Notes: generated by a model from the letters alone, not told the origin. Positions 45,057 to 55,698 are shown, numbered from the stretch's first letter. The stretch: DNA of 64,000 bases from Cupriavidus sp. U2 (GCF_009663685.2 NZ_RCOG02000012.1:310846-374845); one strand, 5' to 3'. Program-made: numbers and translations.

Positions 45057-47252
45057 ATGGGAATCAAGAAGATCAGCCTGGGCCGTCGCACCGCTACCGC
45101 CGGTGCCGCTGCCGACGCGGCGGCGCCGCGCGCATCGGTATTCGCCAAGGCCGGCGCGGGCAAGGGCGGCGCGGGCCAGACGCCGGTGGAGAGGATGTCG
45201 GGCTGGCTGACGCGCATGCCGTTCTCTTCCCAGCAACGGTTGCTGACCGGCGGCGTGGTGGCGTCGCTGCTGGCGCTGCTGGCATCGGTCTATCTTGATA
45301 ACCGCCAGGCCAACAACGGCGCGGCGCAGATCGAGATCGCCGGTAACATGCTGATGCACTCGCAGCGTCTGGGTAAAGCGGTGCCGGTGGCGCTGCTCGG
45401 CAATGCGCAGGCGTTCACGCAGCTGCGCCAGTCCAAGGAACAGCTGACCGCCGACTTGCTGGCGCTGCAGAACGGCAGCGACGAAAAGCACGTGCGCGCC
45501 ACGTCGGGCCCGGCCGAGCCGCTGCTCGAAAAGGCGTTCGGATCGTGGAAGCGATCGGAAAAGAGCGCGGCCGACGTGCTGGCCCAGCAGCCCATCCTGA
45601 CCACGATCGGCCAGACGCTGCAGATCTTCAACGCGTCGAACCCCGAACTGCTCGAAGCGGCCGAACAGGTGGCCGCCATCAAGCTGCAGGCCGGGTCGAA
45701 TACCCGCGAGGTGGCCGCTTCCGCGCAGCTGGTGATGCTGACGCAGCGCCTGGGTAAAAACCTGAACGAGTTCCTCTCGGGCGAAGGCGTCAACCCCGAA
45801 ACCGCGTTCCTGCTGGGCAAGGACACCAACACCTTCCGCGAAACGCTGGACGGGCTGACCAATGGCTCCGAAGCCCTGCGCCTGGCGCCGGCCACCGACG
45901 CCGAGACGCGCAACTACCTGCAGCAGCTGTCGCAGCGGTTCGAGGCAGTGCAGAAGACCACGCAGACCATCCTGCAGAACCTGCCGGGCCTGATTGCCGC
46001 CAAGCGCGCGCAGCAGCAGATCTTCAACGACAACGAGGCGCTGCGCGCCGAGCTGGCCGAACTGCAGACGTCGTACGCCGAAGGGGCGCGGTTCCGCCCG
46101 TGGACGTTTGGCGCGATGGTGGTGTCGGCCGTGGCCACGCTGCTGTGCCTGGCCGGGCTGGCGGCGCTGTACCTGCGCGATTCGCGCGCGCGTGCGCTGG
46201 AAGCGGAAGCGCGCGAGCGTGAAGCCGAAGCGCGCCGCCTGGAGGAAAAGCGCAACAACGACGCCACCCAGAAGGCCATTCTGCAGCTGATGAACGAGCT
46301 GCAGGACATCGCCGACGGCGACCTGACGCGCCAGGCCACCGTGACCGAGGACATCACCGGCGCCATCGCCGATTCGGTGAACTACACGGTGGAAGAACTG
46401 AAAGAGCTGGTGGGCCGCGTGCAGCAGACCGCCGGGCAGGTGCAGCACGCTTCGTCGCAGGTGCAGGACACCTCGGTGCAGCTGGCGGCCACGACCGAAG
46501 AGCAGTCGCGCCAGATCCGGCAGACCGGCGAGTCGGTGGTGGAGATGGCGGACCGCATCACGCAGGTATCGCGCGGCGCGGCCGAATCCGCGAACGTGGC
46601 GCGTGCGTCGCTGTCGGCGGCCGAACAGGGCCAGCAGGCGGTGCAGAACGCGATCGCGGGCATGAACGACATTCGCGACCAGATTCAGGAAACCTCGAAG
46701 CGCATCAAGCGCCTGGGCGAATCGTCGCAGGAGATTGGTGAAATCGTCGAGCTGATCTCGGACATTACCGAACAGACCAACGTGCTGGCACTGAACGCCG
46801 CCATCCAGGCGGCTTCGGCAGGCGAAGCGGGTCGCGGCTTCTCGGTGGTGGCGGAAGAAGTGCAGCGCCTGGCCGAACGCTCGGGCGAGGCCACCAAGCA
46901 GATTGGCGCGCTGATCCGCACGATCCAGACCGACACGCAGGACGCCGTGCACGCCATGGAGCAGAGCACGGCGGGCGTGGTGGAAGGGGCGCGGCTGTCG
47001 GACAACGCCGGCGCCGCACTGGTGGAGATCGGACGCGTGTCTCGCCAGCTGGCCGAGCTGATCGAACAGATCGCGCAGACCACGTCGCACGAGGCGAGCC
47101 TGGCCACCAACGTGGCCCATCACATCGAAGGCATCCTGCAGGTGACCGCCCAGACGACGGCCGGCACGCGCCACACCGCCACGTCGGTGCGCCAGCTGAC
47201 CGCGCTGACCGAAGAACTGCGTAACTCGGTGTCGCGATTCAAGATCGCCTGA
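45057..47252 (+). CDS. pilJ: Pil-Chp chemoreceptor PilJ
   Basis: A 731-residue methyl-accepting chemotaxis-type protein with a Lys/Ala-rich cytoplasmic N-terminus, a first membrane helix near residues 62-82 ([18 protein letters not shown]) and a second near 353-375 ([23 protein letters not shown]). Between them is the PilJ periplasmic region with repeated helix-bundle segments ([35 protein letters not shown]). A HAMP-like stretch follows, and the signalling hairpin ([24 protein letters not shown], about 575-600). It senses surface contact or pili in related species. The ribosome site is AGAGGG. Confidence 0.96.
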   Translation: MGIKKISLGRRTATAGAAADAAAPRASVFAKAGAGKGGAGQTPVERMSGWLTRMPFSSQQRLLTGGVVASLLALLASVYLDNRQANNGAAQIEIAGNMLMHSQRLGKAVPVALLGNAQAFTQLRQSKEQLTADLLALQNGSDEKHVRATSGPAEPLLEKAFGSWKRSEKSAADVLAQQPILTTIGQTLQIFNASNPELLEAAEQVAAIKLQAGSNTREVAASAQLVMLTQRLGKNLNEFLSGEGVNPETAFLLGKDTNTFRETLDGLTNGSEALRLAPATDAETRNYLQQLSQRFEAVQKTTQTILQNLPGLIAAKRAQQQIFNDNEALRAELAELQTSYAEGARFRPWTFGAMVVSAVATLLCLAGLAALYLRDSRARALEAEAREREAEARRLEEKRNNDATQKAILQLMNELQDIADGDLTRQATVTEDITGAIADSVNYTVEELKELVGRVQQTAGQVQHASSQVQDTSVQLAATTEEQSRQIRQTGESVVEMADRITQVSRGAAESANVARASLSAAEQGQQAVQNAIAGMNDIRDQIQETSKRIKRLGESSQEIGEIVELISDITEQTNVLALNAAIQAASAGEAGRGFSVVAEEVQRLAERSGEATKQIGALIRTIQTDTQDAVHAMEQSTAGVVEGARLSDNAGAALVEIGRVSRQLAELIEQIAQTTSHEASLATNVAHHIEGILQVTAQTTAGTRHTATSVRQLTALTEELRNSVSRFKIA

Positions 47253-47290
47253 CGCCCGCCCGTACGTTGACGGCCGCACCGGAACTGGTC

Positions 47291-50200
47291 ATGTCCCTGA
47301 ATTCCATCCTTACCAGCGACGAGGCCGCCATGGCCGCGTCGCAACCGCATGCCACGCCGGATACGGCCGCAGCCGGGGTGCCGGCTGCCCCGCAGCGCGA
47401 CCTCTCGGTGCTGGCCTGGCTCGCGCCAAGCCTGCGCACCGCGCTGGACGACGCCGCCAGCGAGCTGGGCCACTATGTCGACGAGATCCGGCAAACGCCG
47501 GAAGCACTGGGCGCCCGCGACACCACGTCGCTGCGCCTGGCCGGCCAGCACCTGCACCAGGCCGCCGGCGCCGTGCACATCGTCGGCCTGCGCGGGGTGG
47601 ATGCCTATTGCCAGGCGCTGCGCCGCCTGCTGGAAGCCGTCGATGCCGGCACCGTGGCCGCCGACGCCGCCATGCTGGCGGTGTTCCGCACCGGCGTGCA
47701 GGCCCTGGCCGAATACGTCGACGACCTGATGACGGGCGATGCGGAAGACCCGCTGCGCCTGTTCCAGCCCTATGCCGCCGCGCTCTCGATGATGAAGGAA
47801 GAGCGCGTGCATCCGGCCGACCTGTGGCTGGACGAGCTGCAGATGCTGCCCGGCATCTTGCTGCCCACGCGCTCGGCGTCCGCCGTGACGCGCGCGCGCC
47901 AGCGGTTCGAGGCCGCGTTGCTGAAGGCGCTGCGCCTGCCCACGCCGTGCACCGAAACGTCGCTGCTGCGCGAGGCCTGGCTGCCGCTGCAGTCGGTGCT
48001 CGACGATGTGCGCAACCACGAGCAGGACGCGCGCCGCACCACCGACACGCCCGACCGCGGCATCTGGCACACGCTGGCGTTGGTGTTCCGCGCGCTGGCC
48101 CACGGCCTGCTGCCGTCCGACCTGCTGGCCAAGCGTTTTGCCGCCCGCACCCACCTGCTGGTGCGCCAGTACCTGCAGGGCCAGGTGCGCGTGCCGCAGG
48201 CGCTGCTCAACGACGCCGTCTTCCTGCTGGTCAGCACCGGCCTGACCCCCGACGGCCCCGAGGACACCACGCCGCCCGTGGTGCAGGCCGCCGTGCAGGT
48301 ACTGCGCGTCGATATCGCACGCAGCCTGCAGGCGTACCGGGTAGACCCGGCGCACGTGGTGGCGCGGGCCGATTACCGGCAACGCTACTACGGCTGGCTC
48401 GATCCGATCGATACCCGCAACCTGCAGCATGCCGCCACCGCCATCGAGCGGGCCGCCGCCGACGACCAGTCGGGCTGGGAGCTTGCGCTGGCGTCGCTGG
48501 CCGAGGCCGCCATGCCGCTGGCGCAGCCGGCGCTGCAGCAATGCCTGACCGCCGCCGCCGCGTACGCGGGCCAGCGGCCGGCGGGCGATGCGCTGGGCCG
48601 TGGCGGCGTGGCGCTGTTCCTGTCGCGCGCGCTGGCCATGCCGTGGCGCGTCCACGGCAAGTCCGGCCACGCATCGGCGGCCGAATTCGCCGCGCGCTGC
48701 GAGGCGCTGGCCGCCTGCCTGGCCGACGCCGAGGCGGAAGCGCCCGCCTGGCTGGCCGAACTGGTGCAGTCCGCCTGCGCCCAGGCGCAGCGCACCGAAG
48801 CCGTGGCGCAGGTGCGTGCCCAGCTGGACAGCGGCGAATCGTGGCTCGATACCTATGACCGCAATGCGGCACGGGCCGATGCGGGCAATGCCCTGGACGA
48901 TGCCGCACAGGCCTTTGGCGCGCTGCTGGCCTCGGTCGAACGCATCCACGGCAGCGCCGCGCTGCCCGAGGGCATCGACGTCGAGACCGAAGCTGCGCTG
49001 GCGTCGGTGCGCTCGGTGCTGCAGCGCCTTGGCGTGCTGCGTGAGACCACCGACCACGCCGCGCGTATCGGGCAGCTGTCGGATATCGCTGCCGAACTGG
49101 GCGCGGTCCATGCGTTTGCCGACCTGCTCGAATTTGGCCGCAAGCAGAACGATGCCGACAGCGACGATCCGTTCGCGCTGCACACGCAACGCCAGGACGC
49201 CGCCCCGCAAGGCGCGCTGGGCGCGGCGCGCAGTGCCGCGATGGATGCCATCCGCGTGACGGCGACTGCGGATGCTCCCGAGATTCAGCGGCTGCGCGCC
49301 GCGCTGCAGGCGGTGGCCGACCAGGCTGCCATTGACGACGATGCCGCGCTGCGCCGCCAGGCCAGCGAGGCCACCACGCAGCTGCACGCCTGGCTGGCCG
49401 GCAGCGAATCGGCTGCCGAGCGCATGGTGGTGGCGCTGGCCGATCCGTTGCCTGCCGCCGTCGCGCCGGTGGCGGCCGCGCCCGCTGCGTCGATGCCGTC
49501 CGATGCCGCCGCGATCGACGCCGAACTGCTGGAAATCTTCCTGTCCGAAGCCGAAGAGGTGCTGGGCAATATCGCCACCGACCTGGCCGGCGGCCTGGAC
49601 GCCCTGCGCGATGCCGACGTGCTGAGCCGTCTGCGCCGCGCCTTCCATACGCTCAAGGGATCGAGCCGCATGGTCGGCCTGAACCGCTACGGCGAAGCCG
49701 CATGGGCCGTCGAGCAGGTGATGAACCTGTGGATTGCCGAGGCGCGCGAGCCGGTGCCCGCACTGCCCGCCTTGCTGCAACAGGCGCACGACCTGCTGCG
49801 CGAATGGGCGCTGGCCCTGCTTGAGGACCCGTCGACGCTGCGCGAGATCGATCCGCTGGTGGATGCCGCGCAGGCGCTGCGCCAGCCGGGCGGCGTGGCA
49901 AAGGACGCGGCCGAGGCCGATCCGTTCGGCTCGATCGATTCACTCGATGCGCTACTGGCGCAGGCCTCGGTACCGGCGCCATCGGTGGACACGCGATCCA
50001 CGTCCGCCGAGTCTGCGGACGTGTCCGATGGCATCGATATGACCGAGCCCGCCGGAACCGACGCGGAGACGACCGCGCTGGGTGGCGCCGACGAGGCCGC
50101 GCCGGCCGACGACAACGTGCTGCCGTTCCGGCTGTCCGGCGGGCTGGCCGACGAGGACGAGGGCTACAAGGTCATCGGTCCGGTTCGCATCGGCCTGGCG

Positions 50201-53200
50201 CTGTACAACGTGTACCTGCAGGAGGCCGACGACCTGCTGCGCCAGTTCGCCACGGACCTGTCCGAGTGGCGGCACGAGAACCATCCGTGTCCGAGCGAGC
50301 TGGCAATGCGCGTGGCGCACACGCTGCAGGGCAGCGCATCGACGGTCGGGCTGGAGCCGGTACGCGAGATTGCCGAGGCGCTTGAACATCTGCTGTTGCT
50401 GCTGGGCCGCCATCCAGTGGTCATGCATCCGGCCGACTTCCGCCTGCTTGACATGGCCGTCGACCGCCTGCGCGCGATGCTGCATCAGTTTGCCGCCGGT
50501 ATCTGGCCCGATGCCGATGCCTCGCTGTGCCGCGACCTGAACGATTTCGGCGAGCGCGCGCTGGTGCGTCCGCGCGCCGCGCTGCCGGCCGCCCAGTCCA
50601 CCGGGCAGGAAGGCTCGGTGTCGCAACTGTTCGGCCAGAATTCGACGACGCCGCTGCCCGAGATCGACGCCGACGCGCAGGCGCCGGAGGCGGAACTGCC
50701 GCCCGTGAAGCTGACGCCGATCACGTCGCTGCCGCCGGTGTCGGCGCCGGCGGGCCCGGTACTGACACCCGTCACCCCGGTGCAGGATGCCGTGGTGATT
50801 TCGCTGCCGACCGCGCCGCGCCATGATTCGATCGCCGTGGCGCACGTCACGCCGCATGCCCCCGACGCGCCCGACATGGCCGGTGTGCCGCCCGAGGACA
50901 CCTCGACCGACGCATCGGCGCTGGACCCTGCGCTGGTCGAGATCTTCCTGGAAGAAGCCCATGGCGCGCTGCCCGATCTCGGCAAGCTGGTGCGTACGTG
51001 GGAAGCCTCGCCCGACGACGCGCAGCACGGCGGCCTGATCCTGCGCGGCCTGCACACGCTGAAGGGCAGTGCGCGCATGGCCGGGGCCATGGCGCTGGGC
51101 CAGGCGGCCCACGAAATGGAAACGCTGCTCGAAGCCAGCGTGCGCGGCCAGCGCGTGTCGCCGGAGCTGTTCGGCAAGCTGTACGCGTGGTATGACCGCA
51201 TCCTGGCGCACGTGGACGCGCTGCAGAACGGCCGCCTGCTGCCGGTGGACGATGCCGACGTGGTCAACGGCCTGGTCGCCGCGCCTGCCGGCCCCGCCGC
51301 GCTGGCGACGCCGGAGGCATCCGGCCATGCGGCGACGCAAAGCGCGCCGCAGCACGCGGTCGCCCCGGTGGCGTCGCTGACGCCGGCCACCCCGGCCGCC
51401 TTGCCGACCGACGCCGACCGCCAGCGCGCACTGGTGCGCGTGCAGGCCCGCGCGCTGGACACGCTGATCAACGACGCTGGCGAAGTGAGCGCGACGCGCG
51501 CCCGCCTGGACAGCGAACTGGAAGCATTGCGCAGCTATCTGGGCGAACTGAACGACAACGTCGCGCGTCTGCGCATGCAGCTGCGCGAGATCGAAATCCA
51601 GGCCGAAACGCAGATGGCGTCGCGGATCGCCGACCAGCAGCACAACCAGGAATTCGATCCGCTGGAATTTGACCGCTTCACGCGCTTCCAGGAGCTGACG
51701 CGGATGATGGCCGAGTCGGTCAACGACGTGGCCACCGTGGAGCAGAACCTGCAGCGCGGCTTCGACCGCGCGTCGGGCGACCTGGCGGCGCAGGCGCGGC
51801 TGACGCGTGGCCTGCAGCGCGGCCTGATGCAGGCGCGCATGGTGCAGTTCGATGCGCTGGCCGAACGTCTGTACCGCGTGGCACGCCAGTCGGCCACCGA
51901 GACGGGCAAGGAAGTGCGCCTGCTGATCAAGGGCGGCACCGTGGAAATCGACCGCTCGGTGCTGGACCGCATGGCCGGGCCGATCGAGCACCTGATCCGC
52001 AACGCCGTGGTCCATGGCATCGAGCCGGCCGACGTGCGGCGAGCGGCGGGCAAGTCCGCCACCGGCGCGCTGACGCTGGAAGTGCAGCAGGAAGGCAACG
52101 AGGTGGTGCTGACGTTCTTCGACGACGGCGGCGGCCTGAACCTGTCGCGCATCCGCGAGCGTGCCGTGGCGCGCCAGCTGATGGCCCCCGACGAAGACGC
52201 CAGCGAGGCCCGCCTGACCGAAATGATCTTCGCGCCGGGCTTCTCGACTGCCGACGCGGTGTCCGAACTGGCTGGCCGTGGCGTCGGGATGGACGTGGTG
52301 CGGGCCGAAACGGTGGCACTGGGCGGCCGTATCACGCTGTCGACCGAAGCCGGCCGTGGCACCAGCTTCACGGTGCACCTGCCGCTGACCACGGCGATCA
52401 CGCAGGTGCTGCTGGTGTCGCTGGGCGGACGCCTGTTCGCCATGCCGAGCGGCATGATCGACCAGGTCCACCAGTTGCGCGAGAAGCCGCTGCTGGAGGC
52501 CTACAACGCCGGGCGCTTCAGCGCGGCCGGCATCGAGGTGCCGTTCTTCTACTTTGGCGCGCTGCTGGAGGAAGCCGCCGGCATGGCGTCGGGCCGCAAG
52601 TATTCCCCCGTGGTGGTGGTGCGCTCGGGTGCCGAGCGCGTGGCCGTGCACGTGGACGACGTGCTGGGCAACCGCGAAGTGGTGGTGAAGCACATCGGCC
52701 CGCATCTGGCCCGGATGGAAGGCATTGCCGGCGCGACCACGCTGGGCGATGGCGAGATCGTGCTGATCTACAACCCGGTGGTGCTGGCCCAGCGTTGGGA
52801 GCGCGAGCGCGGCGCCACGGCGCCGGCCAGGCCGGTGCTGGCCGCGCTGCAACACGGCGGCCAGACCGGCGCGGTGGCCGAGTTCGTCGACGCTGGCGCG
52901 GCGGTGCCCGTGCCGGGGCTGATGACGCAGCCGACCGTGATGGTGGTGGACGATTCGCTGACCGTGCGCAAGGCCAGCCAGCGCCTGCTCACGCGCGCCG
53001 GCTACCAGGTGGTGCTGGCACGCGATGGCGTGGACGCGCTGCGCCAGCTGCAGGAAGTGATGCCCGACGCGATGCTGGTCGACATCGAGATGCCGAACAT
53101 GGATGGCTTCGACCTGACGCGCAACGTGCGGGCCGATGCCCGCACCAGCCGCATGCCGCTGGTCATGATCACGTCGCGTACGGCGGAGAAGCATCGCCGC

Positions 53201-53341
53201 TATGCGGCCGAGATCGGCGTGAACGTCTACCTGGGCAAGCCGTTCAACGAAGACGAACTGCTGCGCACGCTGCAGCAGCTGATCGGCGACAAGGCCGCCG
53301 CCACCGCATCGTCAGTGGCGCAGATGCTGGGCGAGGCGTAA
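47291..53341 (+). CDS. chpA: ChpA-like hybrid sensor kinase of the Pil-Chp system
   Basis: A 2016-residue multidomain kinase from the ATG at 47291 with GGAA upstream; a TTG at 47267 is less likely. It holds an N-terminal FimL/Hpt-like region, several Hpt-type repeats (FHTLKGSSRM near 785, AHTLQGSAST near 1010 and LHTLKGSARM near 1255), a long coiled-coil stretch, a CheA-type ATP domain (LIRNAVVHGIE near 1570, FDDGGGL near 1610, GRGVGMDVV near 1663), a CheW-like domain (about 1700-1830) and a C-terminal receiver with Asp in MLVDIEMPNMDGFD (near 1932). It phosphorylates PilG and PilH. Shorter than the Pseudomonas ChpA of about 2470 residues, with fewer visible Hpt units. Confidence 0.95.
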   Translation: MSLNSILTSDEAAMAASQPHATPDTAAAGVPAAPQRDLSVLAWLAPSLRTALDDAASELGHYVDEIRQTPEALGARDTTSLRLAGQHLHQAAGAVHIVGLRGVDAYCQALRRLLEAVDAGTVAADAAMLAVFRTGVQALAEYVDDLMTGDAEDPLRLFQPYAAALSMMKEERVHPADLWLDELQMLPGILLPTRSASAVTRARQRFEAALLKALRLPTPCTETSLLREAWLPLQSVLDDVRNHEQDARRTTDTPDRGIWHTLALVFRALAHGLLPSDLLAKRFAARTHLLVRQYLQGQVRVPQALLNDAVFLLVSTGLTPDGPEDTTPPVVQAAVQVLRVDIARSLQAYRVDPAHVVARADYRQRYYGWLDPIDTRNLQHAATAIERAAADDQSGWELALASLAEAAMPLAQPALQQCLTAAAAYAGQRPAGDALGRGGVALFLSRALAMPWRVHGKSGHASAAEFAARCEALAACLADAEAEAPAWLAELVQSACAQAQRTEAVAQVRAQLDSGESWLDTYDRNAARADAGNALDDAAQAFGALLASVERIHGSAALPEGIDVETEAALASVRSVLQRLGVLRETTDHAARIGQLSDIAAELGAVHAFADLLEFGRKQNDADSDDPFALHTQRQDAAPQGALGAARSAAMDAIRVTATADAPEIQRLRAALQAVADQAAIDDDAALRRQASEATTQLHAWLAGSESAAERMVVALADPLPAAVAPVAAAPAASMPSDAAAIDAELLEIFLSEAEEVLGNIATDLAGGLDALRDADVLSRLRRAFHTLKGSSRMVGLNRYGEAAWAVEQVMNLWIAEAREPVPALPALLQQAHDLLREWALALLEDPSTLREIDPLVDAAQALRQPGGVAKDAAEADPFGSIDSLDALLAQASVPAPSVDTRSTSAESADVSDGIDMTEPAGTDAETTALGGADEAAPADDNVLPFRLSGGLADEDEGYKVIGPVRIGLALYNVYLQEADDLLRQFATDLSEWRHENHPCPSELAMRVAHTLQGSASTVGLEPVREIAEALEHLLLLLGRHPVVMHPADFRLLDMAVDRLRAMLHQFAAGIWPDADASLCRDLNDFGERALVRPRAALPAAQSTGQEGSVSQLFGQNSTTPLPEIDADAQAPEAELPPVKLTPITSLPPVSAPAGPVLTPVTPVQDAVVISLPTAPRHDSIAVAHVTPHAPDAPDMAGVPPEDTSTDASALDPALVEIFLEEAHGALPDLGKLVRTWEASPDDAQHGGLILRGLHTLKGSARMAGAMALGQAAHEMETLLEASVRGQRVSPELFGKLYAWYDRILAHVDALQNGRLLPVDDADVVNGLVAAPAGPAALATPEASGHAATQSAPQHAVAPVASLTPATPAALPTDADRQRALVRVQARALDTLINDAGEVSATRARLDSELEALRSYLGELNDNVARLRMQLREIEIQAETQMASRIADQQHNQEFDPLEFDRFTRFQELTRMMAESVNDVATVEQNLQRGFDRASGDLAAQARLTRGLQRGLMQARMVQFDALAERLYRVARQSATETGKEVRLLIKGGTVEIDRSVLDRMAGPIEHLIRNAVVHGIEPADVRRAAGKSATGALTLEVQQEGNEVVLTFFDDGGGLNLSRIRERAVARQLMAPDEDASEARLTEMIFAPGFSTADAVSELAGRGVGMDVVRAETVALGGRITLSTEAGRGTSFTVHLPLTTAITQVLLVSLGGRLFAMPSGMIDQVHQLREKPLLEAYNAGRFSAAGIEVPFFYFGALLEEAAGMASGRKYSPVVVVRSGAERVAVHVDDVLGNREVVVKHIGPHLARMEGIAGATTLGDGEIVLIYNPVVLAQRWERERGATAPARPVLAALQHGGQTGAVAEFVDAGAAVPVPGLMTQPTVMVVDDSLTVRKASQRLLTRAGYQVVLARDGVDALRQLQEVMPDAMLVDIEMPNMDGFDLTRNVRADARTSRMPLVMITSRTAEKHRRYAAEIGVNVYLGKPFNEDELLRTLQQLIGDKAAATASSVAQMLGEA

Positions 53342-53359
53342 GCCGCCCAGCCTGTGTTG

Positions 53360-53402
53360 GCTCCGCTCTCCCACTTGTGGAGAGGGGCTGGGGGAGAGGG
53401 CG
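53360..53402. repeat. Intergenic inverted-repeat element, copy B
   Basis: GCTCTCCCACTTGTGGAGAGGGGCTGGGGG-type sequence related to copy A and in the same orientation, just after the chpA stop. With the inverted copy at 53441-53486 it could fold into one long hairpin across the convergent gap. Confidence 0.75.
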
Positions 53403-53440
53403 TTGGGGTTCGAATTGCGACCTGTCTCATCTTGAGCCGC

Positions 53441-53486
53441 CGACCCTCTCCCCCGACCCCTCTCCCGCACGGCGGGAGAGGGGAGC
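53441..53486. repeat. Intergenic inverted-repeat element, copy C
   Basis: Opposite in orientation to copies A and B: CGACCCTCTCCCCCGACC followed by the CTCTCCCGC-AC-GGCGGGAGAG hairpin. Ends 8 nt before the stop of the leftward MFS gene. Together B and C make a BIME-like pair between two convergent genes. Confidence 0.75.
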
Positions 53487-53493
53487 TGCAAAC

Positions 53494-54807
53494 TCAATCC
53501 TGCTTCTGATTCACCATCCGCGCCGGCACCGACAGCGTCAGTGCCGCGCCCACCACCATGCAGGCGGCCAGCAGGTACATGCCCGAGTCCGTGCTGTGCG
53601 TCAGGTCCTTGAGCCAGCCGACCGCGTAGGGGCTGATAAAGCCCGCCAGGTTGCCCAGCGAGTTGATCAGTGCAATGCCGGCGGCGGCGCCCGTGCCGGC
53701 CAGGAAGGCCGTGGGCAGGCTCCAGAACAGCGGCAGCGTGGTCAGGATGCCGATGGTGGCCAGCGTCAGCGCCACCATGGCCGTCGTCGTATCGCCATGC
53801 CATTGCACCGACAGCACCAGACCCAGCGCGCCGAGCAGTGCCGGCACGGCGATATGCCAGCGGCGCTCGCCGCGGCGGTCGGCGCTAAAGGCAAACAGGA
53901 TCATGCCCAGCACGGCGCAGCCATACGGAATGGCGGTGAGCAGGCCCACGTCGAGCGCGCCCTTGACGCCGGTCTGCTTGATGATCGTCGGCAGCCAGAA
54001 GCTCACGCCGTACAGGCCCATCACGAAGCTGAAGTAGATCGCGCTCATCAGCCAGACGCGCGGGCTGGACAGCACCTGCGTGACGGGCGGGTCTTCCTTG
54101 TGCTGGTCTTCGGCCGCGATATTGCGCTGGAGCAGCGCCTTTTCGTCGTCGCTCAGCCACCTGGCGTGGGCGATGCGGTCGTCCAGGTACAGCAGCACCC
54201 AGATGCCCACCAGGATCGACGGGATGCCTTCGACCAGGAACATCCACTGCCAGCCGGCCCAGCCATTGCGGCCGTCGAACGACTGCATGATCCAGCCCGA
54301 CAGCGGGCCGCCGATCACCCCCGACAGCGCGATGGCCGTCATGAAGAACGTGGTGGTGCGCCCGCGCCGGCTGGCCGGATACCAGTAGGTCAGGTACAGG
54401 ATGATGCCCGGGAAGAAGCCGGCTTCGGCGATACCGAGCAGGAAGCGCAGCACGTAGAACATCGTCGGCGTGGTGACGAACATCATGGCCGCCGAGATCA
54501 GGCCCCACGTGATCATGATCCGGGCGATCCAGAGCCGCGCGCCCACCTTGTGCAGGATCACGTTGCTCGGCACTTCGAACAGGAAATAGCCGATGAAGAA
54601 GATGCCGGCGCCGAGCCCGTAGATGGTTTCGCTGAACTGCAGGTCGTTGAGCATCTGCAGCTTGGCAAAGCCCACGTTGACGCGGTCCAGGTAGGCCACG
54701 ACGTAGCAGAGCAGCAGGAACGGCACCAGCCGCCACGTCACCTTGCGGTAAGTGGCGTCCTCGAAGCCGGCGTCGCGCGCGCCGGCGTTGACTGCGGTGG
54801 TTGTCAT
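53494..54807 (-). CDS. MFS transporter, anion:cation symporter family
   Basis: A 437-residue protein from the ATG at 54807 with about twelve helices. Family features include RLVPFLLLCYVVAYLDRVNVGFAKLQM (residues about 26-52), the loop motif GARLWIARIMITWG and TYWYPASRRGRTT near 145, as in ACS-family carriers of phthalate, tartrate, glucarate or other organic acids. It is the last gene of a leftward cluster with an aldehyde dehydrogenase, a small membrane protein and a dehydrogenase, so it probably imports the substrate they degrade. Confidence 0.88.
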   Translation of the reverse strand: MTTTAVNAGARDAGFEDATYRKVTWRLVPFLLLCYVVAYLDRVNVGFAKLQMLNDLQFSETIYGLGAGIFFIGYFLFEVPSNVILHKVGARLWIARIMITWGLISAAMMFVTTPTMFYVLRFLLGIAEAGFFPGIILYLTYWYPASRRGRTTTFFMTAIALSGVIGGPLSGWIMQSFDGRNGWAGWQWMFLVEGIPSILVGIWVLLYLDDRIAHARWLSDDEKALLQRNIAAEDQHKEDPPVTQVLSSPRVWLMSAIYFSFVMGLYGVSFWLPTIIKQTGVKGALDVGLLTAIPYGCAVLGMILFAFSADRRGERRWHIAVPALLGALGLVLSVQWHGDTTTAMVALTLATIGILTTLPLFWSLPTAFLAGTGAAAGIALINSLGNLAGFISPYAVGWLKDLTHSTDSGMYLLAACMVVGAALTLSVPARMVNQKQD

Positions 54808-54862
54808 CGGTGTCTCCTCATTGGGATGTGGTTCTAGTTGTGTTGCGGATGCCCGCGGATGG

Positions 54863-55624
54863 TCAGACGCAGCGGCCGCCATCCACCTCGATGCAGGTGC
54901 CGGTGATGAAGCTGGCGTCGTCCGATGCCAGGTACAGGCAGGCATTGGCCACGTCCTGCGGCGTGGACATGCGCCCCATGGGGATGGTCGCCAGGAACCG
55001 CGCGCGGTTCTCGGGGGTGTCGGGCACGCCCATGAACTGCTCCAGCAGGCCCGTGGCGCCGATCACCGGGTTCACGCAGTTGACGCGGATGTTGTCGGGG
55101 CCCAGTTCGGCGGCCATGGCCTTGCTGGCCACGATCACGGCACCCTTGCTGCCGTTGTACCAGACCAGGCCGGGGCGCGGCCGGATGCCGGCCGTCGAGG
55201 CCACGTTCACGAAGTTGCCGCCGCCACGCTGGCGGAAGTGCGGGATGAAATGGTGCGCCGACCAGTAGATGCTCTTCACGTTGACCGCGTAGACACGGTC
55301 GAACTCTTCCTCGGTGACTTCCAGGATCGGCTTGTTGCGATGGGTGGTGCCGGCATTGTTGACCACGCAGTGGACGTCGCCAAAGGCGGCCAGCGTGGCA
55401 TCCCGCATGGCAGCCACGTCGTCGCCGCGCGATACGTCGGCGCGCACCGCGGCGGCCTTGCCGCCCGCGTCGCGGATGGCCGCCGCCACGCGATGGGCGG
55501 CGTCGAGGTTCAGGTCGGCCACCATCACGCTGGCGCCTTCGCGCGCGAATGTCTGCGCGATGCCTTCGCCAAAGCCCGAGCCGCCGCCCGTCACTACCGC
55601 TACCTTGCCAGCCAGTCTGGTCAT
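54863..55624 (-). CDS. Short-chain dehydrogenase/reductase
   Basis: A 253-residue SDR from the ATG at 55624. Cofactor motif TGGGSGFGEG (12-21), an Asp after beta-2 (VADLNLD, suggesting NAD(H)), NNAG (89-92), and the catalytic Ser143, Tyr156 and Lys160 in YNGSK. The closing GTCIEVDGGRCV is typical of classical SDRs that oxidise sugars, diols or hydroxy compounds. Cytoplasmic tetramer expected. It lies between the small membrane protein and the transporter in one operon. Confidence 0.93.
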   Translation of the reverse strand: MTRLAGKVAVVTGGGSGFGEGIAQTFAREGASVMVADLNLDAAHRVAAAIRDAGGKAAAVRADVSRGDDVAAMRDATLAAFGDVHCVVNNAGTTHRNKPILEVTEEEFDRVYAVNVKSIYWSAHHFIPHFRQRGGGNFVNVASTAGIRPRPGLVWYNGSKGAVIVASKAMAAELGPDNIRVNCVNPVIGATGLLEQFMGVPDTPENRARFLATIPMGRMSTPQDVANACLYLASDDASFITGTCIEVDGGRCV

Positions 55625-55698
55625 TGCCTTGTCTCCAGTTGGGTGAAGCCCGGCGCGGTCTGTTGCCGCACTACGGGCGGAACATCGGAATGGTCGAA

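Noticed and set aside
44817..47279. 820-codon open frame antisense to pilJ and pilI
   Set aside because: Composition-driven shadow; the plus strand encodes clear receptor and CheW domains.
47120..49789. 889-codon open frame antisense to chpA N-terminus
   Set aside because: Same reason; the translation is low-complexity and has no recognisable domains.
49952..53194. 1080-codon open frame antisense to chpA
   Set aside because: It is the typical long antisense frame of a GC-rich gene; the translation is rich in H, R, Q and A with no domain, and the sense frame has full kinase motifs.
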